Source: CAYZJD01 sp964478455
GTDB lineage: Bacteria > Acidobacteriota > Terriglobia > Bryobacterales > Bryobacteraceae
Assembly: GCA_964478455.1 (NCBI GenBank)
Contig: CAYZJD010000129.1
Coordinates: 1-11,004 of the forward strand
Length of the DNA: 11,004 nt
Direction of reading: 5' to 3'
This document shows positions 7,741 through 11,004 of this stretch, one piece after another; the stretch's first letter is position 1; every line of letters begins with the position of its first letter. A program made the position numbers and the translations under genes. Under the pieces are notes generated by a model. It had not been told where the DNA came from. It did no database searches and was given only the letters and a program-made list of their open reading frames with translations.

Positions 7741-8828
7741 CGATCGAAAAACTAAGGCGGCCCGCGGTCGTTTGGGGCGCGGCGGTGCTGTTCGCTCTGC
7801 TGGTTCTTCCCGGCGCAAGCCTCGTGTACGAGTCCTCGGCGGGCGAGTCCTGCGCGCGGTGCCACGAGATCCGCCCGTCGTTCGACGTGTGGCGGGCCTC
7901 TACGCACAGAACCGTGAACTGCAAGTCGTGCCATGGCGGCGTGCTGACGGCCGATGTGGGCTTCCACATGAATAACCTGAACCGGCTGGTGACGCACGTA
8001 GGCGGCGAAGTGCCGGAGCAGATCCGCACTCGCCGCGCGGACATGGACAGGCTGATGGAGCGGTGCCGGTCCTGCCACCGGCAGGAGTTCGCCGACTGGG
8101 AGGCCGGCCCGCACAGTATCACCTACGCCGAGATTTTCCTCGACAAAGAGCACAACACCAAGCGGCTGCTGATGGATGACTGCTTGCGCTGCCACGGGAT
8201 GCACTACGAAGGCTCGATCCGCGACCTGGTGACGCCGGTGGACACGCGCGGGCCGTGGAAGCTGAAAGAGCCCGGGTTAGCCGGCAAGCCGACGGTCCCG
8301 TGCCTGGCGTGCCACGCCATGCACCTGGAGGGCAAGCCGCTCGCCAAGCCGCTCGAGAAGCCGGTCAGCCCGGGCCCCGGGCAGGAGATTGCGCGGCCCT
8401 CGCTGGCTTTGTTCGACCGGCGCGAGTTCGACCATCTGCCGGCGGCGCAGTTGCCGCTGCCGCGAATGATCGAGGGCGCCAGAGTGGTGCGAATGAGCCC
8501 CGACACGAGACAGGCGCTCTGCTACCAGTGCCACGCGCCGCTGGCCACGATGCAGGTGGGTTCGGGCGACGACCGGACGGCGATCGGCGTCCACGAGGGC
8601 ATCAGTTGCCTGGCCTGCCACCAGAAGCACCGGCAGACGACGCGCTCCTCCTGCGGCACGTGCCATCCGCGCATGTCCAATTGCGGCCTCGACGTGGAGA
8701 AGATGGACACAACCTTCCTTTCGACGAAGAGCAAGCACAACATCCACTTCGTGAAGTGCATCGACTGCCATCCCAAGGGCGTGCCGAAGAAAAAGCAGCA
8801 GGCCCCCGAGCTGGCGTTCCGGCGCTAG
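7737..8828 (+). CDS. Membrane-anchored nonahaem c-type cytochrome
   Basis: A 363-residue protein with nine CxxCH haem sites, first cysteines at 39, 62, 110, 149, 189, 262, 291, 306 and 341. One uncleaved hydrophobic segment (about residues 10-31) after a basic start (MTIEKLRRP) anchors it with the haems in the periplasm. The first two sites and the spacer (CARCHEIRPSFDVWRASTHR, then CKSCHGG) resemble NapC/NrfH-type quinol dehydrogenases, though the usual Met after the first CxxCH is Ile here. The rest is a large multihaem domain with a gap without haem at about 194-261. Its ATG overlaps the GMC stop by ATGA, so the two are translationally coupled; it is inferred to accept electrons from the flavoprotein and pass them to quinone or to a further acceptor. 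FAD-dependent dehydrogenases of this type normally use a smaller mono-, di- or trihaem cytochrome, so nine haems is unusual. Exact name unknown. Confidence 0.9.
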   Translation: MTIEKLRRPAVVWGAAVLFALLVLPGASLVYESSAGESCARCHEIRPSFDVWRASTHRTVNCKSCHGGVLTADVGFHMNNLNRLVTHVGGEVPEQIRTRRADMDRLMERCRSCHRQEFADWEAGPHSITYAEIFLDKEHNTKRLLMDDCLRCHGMHYEGSIRDLVTPVDTRGPWKLKEPGLAGKPTVPCLACHAMHLEGKPLAKPLEKPVSPGPGQEIARPSLALFDRREFDHLPAAQLPLPRMIEGARVVRMSPDTRQALCYQCHAPLATMQVGSGDDRTAIGVHEGISCLACHQKHRQTTRSSCGTCHPRMSNCGLDVEKMDTTFLSTKSKHNIHFVKCIDCHPKGVPKKKQQAPELAFRR

Positions 8829-8874
8829 GATGGGGACAGCCCGCATGTTTCCCGATCTCTGCCCCACTCGCTGC

Positions 8875-8880
8875 TACGAT
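8875..8880 (+). promoter_or_regulatory. Possible -10 box for ugd with a very short leader
   Basis: TACGAT ends 11 bases before the ugd ATG. If used, the transcript would start only about five bases before the start codon, which fits the lack of a Shine-Dalgarno sequence. No recognisable -35 box was found, so the call is weak. Confidence 0.3.
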
Positions 8881-8891
8881 AGTGTGATTTC

Positions 8892-10256
8892 ATGCGAATC
8901 GCGATCATTGGGACGGGTTATGTCGGCCTGACGACGGGCGTTTGCTTCGCGTTCCTGGGCCACCAGGTGGATTGCCTGGATACGGATGAATCGAAGATCG
9001 ACTCGCTCAAGAAGGGTAAGATCCCCATTTACGAGCCGGGGCTGGAAGAGCTTCTGCTGGTGGCGAGATCGAACCTGAGGTTCACGACGAGAGCCGAGGA
9101 GGCGATTGCCGCCGCCGAGGTGGTCTTTGTTGCGGTGGGGACGCCGCCGTTGCCGAACGGGAGCCCGGACCTGTCGTTCGTCCGGGCGGCAGCGCAGTCA
9201 GTGGGGACGCATCTGGTGCGCGACTACACGGTGGTAGTCAACAAGTCGACGGTGCCGATCGGGAGCGGCAATTGGGTGGACGCGATCGTCCGCGAAGCGT
9301 ACATAGCGCGCAAGGGAAAGAAGCCGGAAGGCTGCTTCGCGGTGGCCTCCAACCCCGAGTTTCTGCGCGAAGGGACGGCGCTCGCCGACACGCTGTACGC
9401 GGACCGGGTGGTCATCGGCTCCGACGACAGCCGCGCGCTGGAGATGCTGTACACGCTCTACCGGCCGCTGCTCGAGCAGTCGTTTACGCCGCCGGCGTTC
9501 CTGCCGCGGCCGGAGGGACTGGCGGCGGTGCCGCTGATCGCCACCGACCTGGCCTCGGCCGAGCTGATCAAGTACGCCGCCAATGCGTTCCTCGCGCTGA
9601 AGATCAGCTACATCAACGAAATCGCGCAGCTTGCCGAGAAGGTGGGGGCCGACATCAGCCAGGTGGCCAAAGGCATCGGGTTGGACTCCCGCATCGGCAC
9701 GCGGTTCTTGCAGGCGGGCGCGGGCTGGGGCGGCTCTTGTTTCGGCAAGGACACCTCGGCGCTGATTTCCACCGCTCAGGAGTACCGGCTGACGATGCCG
9801 ATCGTGGCGGCAGCGCGGGAGGTGAACTACCGCCAGCGGGAACGCGTGGTGGAGAAACTGCTGGCGGAGCTGAAGATCCTGAAGGGCCGTGTGATCGGCC
9901 TGCTCGGGCTTGCCTTCAAGCCGAACACCGACGACCTGCGCGAGGCGCCGGCGCTTGACATCGCCGGCAAGCTGATCGAGCGCGGTGCGACGGTGCGGGC
10001 GCACGATCCGGTGGCGCTCGAGCGGGCCAAGCGCGAGTGCGCCGGCCTGGGGGTCGTCTGGTGCGACAAGCCCGAGGACCTCGCGCAAGACGCCGACGCG
10101 CTGGTGCTCGTGACCGAATGGCCGCAGTACCGCGAGCTGGATTGGGAACGGCTGGCCCGCGAGATGCGGACTCCGTTCGTGCTCGACGGGCGCCTATTTC
10201 TTGACCGGGCGCGGCTCGCCAAGGCAGGCCTCCGGTGTGCGGGGATCTTCGGATAG
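8892..10256 (+). CDS. ugd: UDP-glucose 6-dehydrogenase
   Basis: A 454-residue UDP-glucose/GDP-mannose dehydrogenase that oxidises UDP-glucose to UDP-glucuronate with two NAD, feeding polysaccharide and envelope sugar synthesis in the cytoplasm. Seen: the NAD motif IGTGYVGLTTG (6-16), PIYEPGLEELL (about 45-55), VFVAVGTPP, NKSTVPIGSG, SNPEFLREGTA, ELIKYAANAFLALKISYINE (K227, N231) and the catalytic cysteine C283 in GWGGSCFGKDTSALI. LGLAFKPNTDDLREAP and the C-terminal LVLVTEWPQYRELDW (UDP-binding domain) complete the family. The longer form (about 450 rather than 390 residues) is common in TuaD-type enzymes; extra length sits around 130-160. The ATG at 8892 is 63 bases after the cytochrome stop and lacks a ribosome site. 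Relative to the dehydrogenase operon it may be a separate transcript. Assignment to UDP-glucose rather than GDP-mannose rests on the overall match to Ugd. Confidence 0.95.
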   Translation: MRIAIIGTGYVGLTTGVCFAFLGHQVDCLDTDESKIDSLKKGKIPIYEPGLEELLLVARSNLRFTTRAEEAIAAAEVVFVAVGTPPLPNGSPDLSFVRAAAQSVGTHLVRDYTVVVNKSTVPIGSGNWVDAIVREAYIARKGKKPEGCFAVASNPEFLREGTALADTLYADRVVIGSDDSRALEMLYTLYRPLLEQSFTPPAFLPRPEGLAAVPLIATDLASAELIKYAANAFLALKISYINEIAQLAEKVGADISQVAKGIGLDSRIGTRFLQAGAGWGGSCFGKDTSALISTAQEYRLTMPIVAAAREVNYRQRERVVEKLLAELKILKGRVIGLLGLAFKPNTDDLREAPALDIAGKLIERGATVRAHDPVALERAKRECAGLGVVWCDKPEDLAQDADALVLVTEWPQYRELDWERLAREMRTPFVLDGRLFLDRARLAKAGLRCAGIFG

Positions 10257-11004
10257 CGCGCGGCCGGCTGCCGGCGGCAGTATTGAGCGCAGTCCTGCTG
10301 TTCGCCGGCGGGACGGCGCTCGAGGCCGAGCCCAAGTCTGTCACCGCCGTGAAGGCTGAGCGCCCTCCGCGGATCGATGGGGTCCTCAGCGCCGGCGAGT
10401 GGGACAAGGCGGCGCGGCTGGAGAACTTCATCCAGTTCGAGCCGCGCAAGGGCGAGCCGGCCACTGAACGCACCGCCGCCTGGTTTCTGTACGACGAAGA
10501 GAACCTGTACTTCGCCGTTCACGCCTACGATACACAGCCGGCCCGGATCAAGGCCCGCATCAACAGCCGGGATTGGGAGCTTAACCAGGATGATTCGGTG
10601 ACGGTCTACCTGGATACGTTCCACGACCGGCGGACCTGCTATTTCTTCTCCGTCAACCCGCTGAGCACCCAGGCGGACGGGCGCGTTCAAGACGATGGGC
10701 GTGTTCAGGATGTGACGTGGGATGCCGCCTGGTCGGTCGCGGCCCGCATCGTTGCCGACGGCTGGGTGGCCGAGTTCGCCATCCCGCTGCGAATCCTGAT
10801 GTTTCGGGCCGGCCGGGACCGCATCTGGGGGATTAACATCGGACGCACGCGCCCGAGCGACCTCGAGCACGCCTTCTGGGCCGGGCCGCTGGAGTCGCCG
10901 TTTCGCGTGTCGCAATACGGTGAGCTGCGAGGCCTCGCACTCGAACGGGGCGGCGCGCGCCGCTACGACGTCATCCCCTACTCGCTCGGGCGGTACGAAC
11001 AGGG
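10235..11004 (+). CDS. Secreted CBM9/DUF5916-like protein, 5' part (runs off window)
   Basis: The frame stays open to the end of the window, giving 256 residues. The GTG at 10235 inside the last codons of ugd (22-bp overlap) is chosen because GGCAGG lies 6 bases upstream and the frame then gives a signal peptide: a basic stretch RIARGR, a hydrophobic run LPAAVLSAVLLFAGG, and a likely cut after LEA. A TTG at 10283 is an alternative. The mature part begins with a carbohydrate-binding-9-like beta-sandwich: RPPRIDGVLSAGEWDKA, FLYDEENLYFAVHAYD, DDSVTVYLDTFHDRRTCYFF, NPLSTQADGRVQDDG, TWDAAWSVAAR, GWVAEFAIPLRIL. This matches the N-terminal module of DUF5916-type proteins, whose C-terminal beta-rich or barrel-like part would lie beyond 11004. 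Probable role in outer-surface carbohydrate binding; function unproven. The end YDVIPYSLGRYEQ is consistent with entry into the DUF5916 part. Confidence 0.85.
   Translation, partial: MCGDLRIARGRLPAAVLSAVLLFAGGTALEAEPKSVTAVKAERPPRIDGVLSAGEWDKAARLENFIQFEPRKGEPATERTAAWFLYDEENLYFAVHAYDTQPARIKARINSRDWELNQDDSVTVYLDTFHDRRTCYFFSVNPLSTQADGRVQDDGRVQDVTWDAAWSVAARIVADGWVAEFAIPLRILMFRAGRDRIWGINIGRTRPSDLEHAFWAGPLESPFRVSQYGELRGLALERGGARRYDVIPYSLGRYEQ

Noticed and set aside
5836..7818. 660-codon minus-strand open frame opposite the GMC gene
   Set aside because: No domain-like sequence, Arg/His/Ala/Pro-rich, and it spans three overlapping plus-strand genes with clear motifs.
8829..8891. Imperfect GGGGaCAG / CTGCCCC pairing between the cytochrome and ugd
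   Set aside because: The stem is short, bulged and widely looped, with no T-run; I do not call a terminator.
10681..10720. Short repeated GRVQD words in the DUF5916-like protein
   Set aside because: The same kind of DGR..DDGR phrase is usual in this family, so it is not a tandem repeat of note.

Overview
The window looks like chromosomal DNA of a high-GC Gram-negative bacterium. Acidobacteriota of the Solibacter/Bryobacter type is my best guess (inference, about 60%). The hints are the short AraC-type regulator, the CBM9/DUF5916-type secreted protein, and the pairing of a GMC oxidoreductase with a gluconate-dehydrogenase subunit-3 protein beside a multihaem cytochrome. No RNA gene, CRISPR array, transposase or integrase was seen.

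Layout. Bases 1-1580 (minus) carry the N-terminal 526 residues of SecA, the Sec-pathway motor, cut by the window edge. Bases 1610-3163 form a compositionally different, more AT-rich stretch with a short AraC-type regulator (probably frameshifted at its 3' end) and, behind a very good sigma-70-type promoter, a secreted cysteine-rich protein of unknown function. This stretch lies between two 136-bp direct repeats (1474-1609 and 3164-3299, 125/136 identical, no gaps). Each repeat holds the secA leader plus the first 36 secA codons, so a truncated secA start lies at 3106-3270. Next on the minus strand come a YwaF/TIGR02206-type membrane protein (3295-3993), a dense cluster of palindromes (4038-4155) and a soluble hybrid histidine kinase (4177-5364).

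Divergent from the kinase is a tight plus-strand operon: a Tat-exported lipoprotein-like subunit 3 (5541-6086), a GMC flavoprotein dehydrogenase (6097-7740) and a membrane-anchored nine-haem cytochrome c (7737-8828). Together they look like a periplasmic FAD-dependent sugar or alcohol dehydrogenase that passes electrons through a four-cysteine, probably Fe-S, site to an unusual nonahaem NapC/NrfH-like cytochrome, where a triheme or diheme cytochrome is usual. UDP-glucose 6-dehydrogenase (8892-10256) follows, and a secreted CBM9/DUF5916-like protein starts inside its 3' end and runs off the window.

The most unusual points are the secA 5'-end duplication bracketing foreign-looking cargo, a small secA leader hairpin in which all three non-coding differences between the copies preserve pairing, the cloverleaf-like palindrome at 4064-4155, and the nonahaem dehydrogenase operon. 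The long open frames antisense to secA, the GMC gene and the YwaF-like gene are treated as shadows of these genes.
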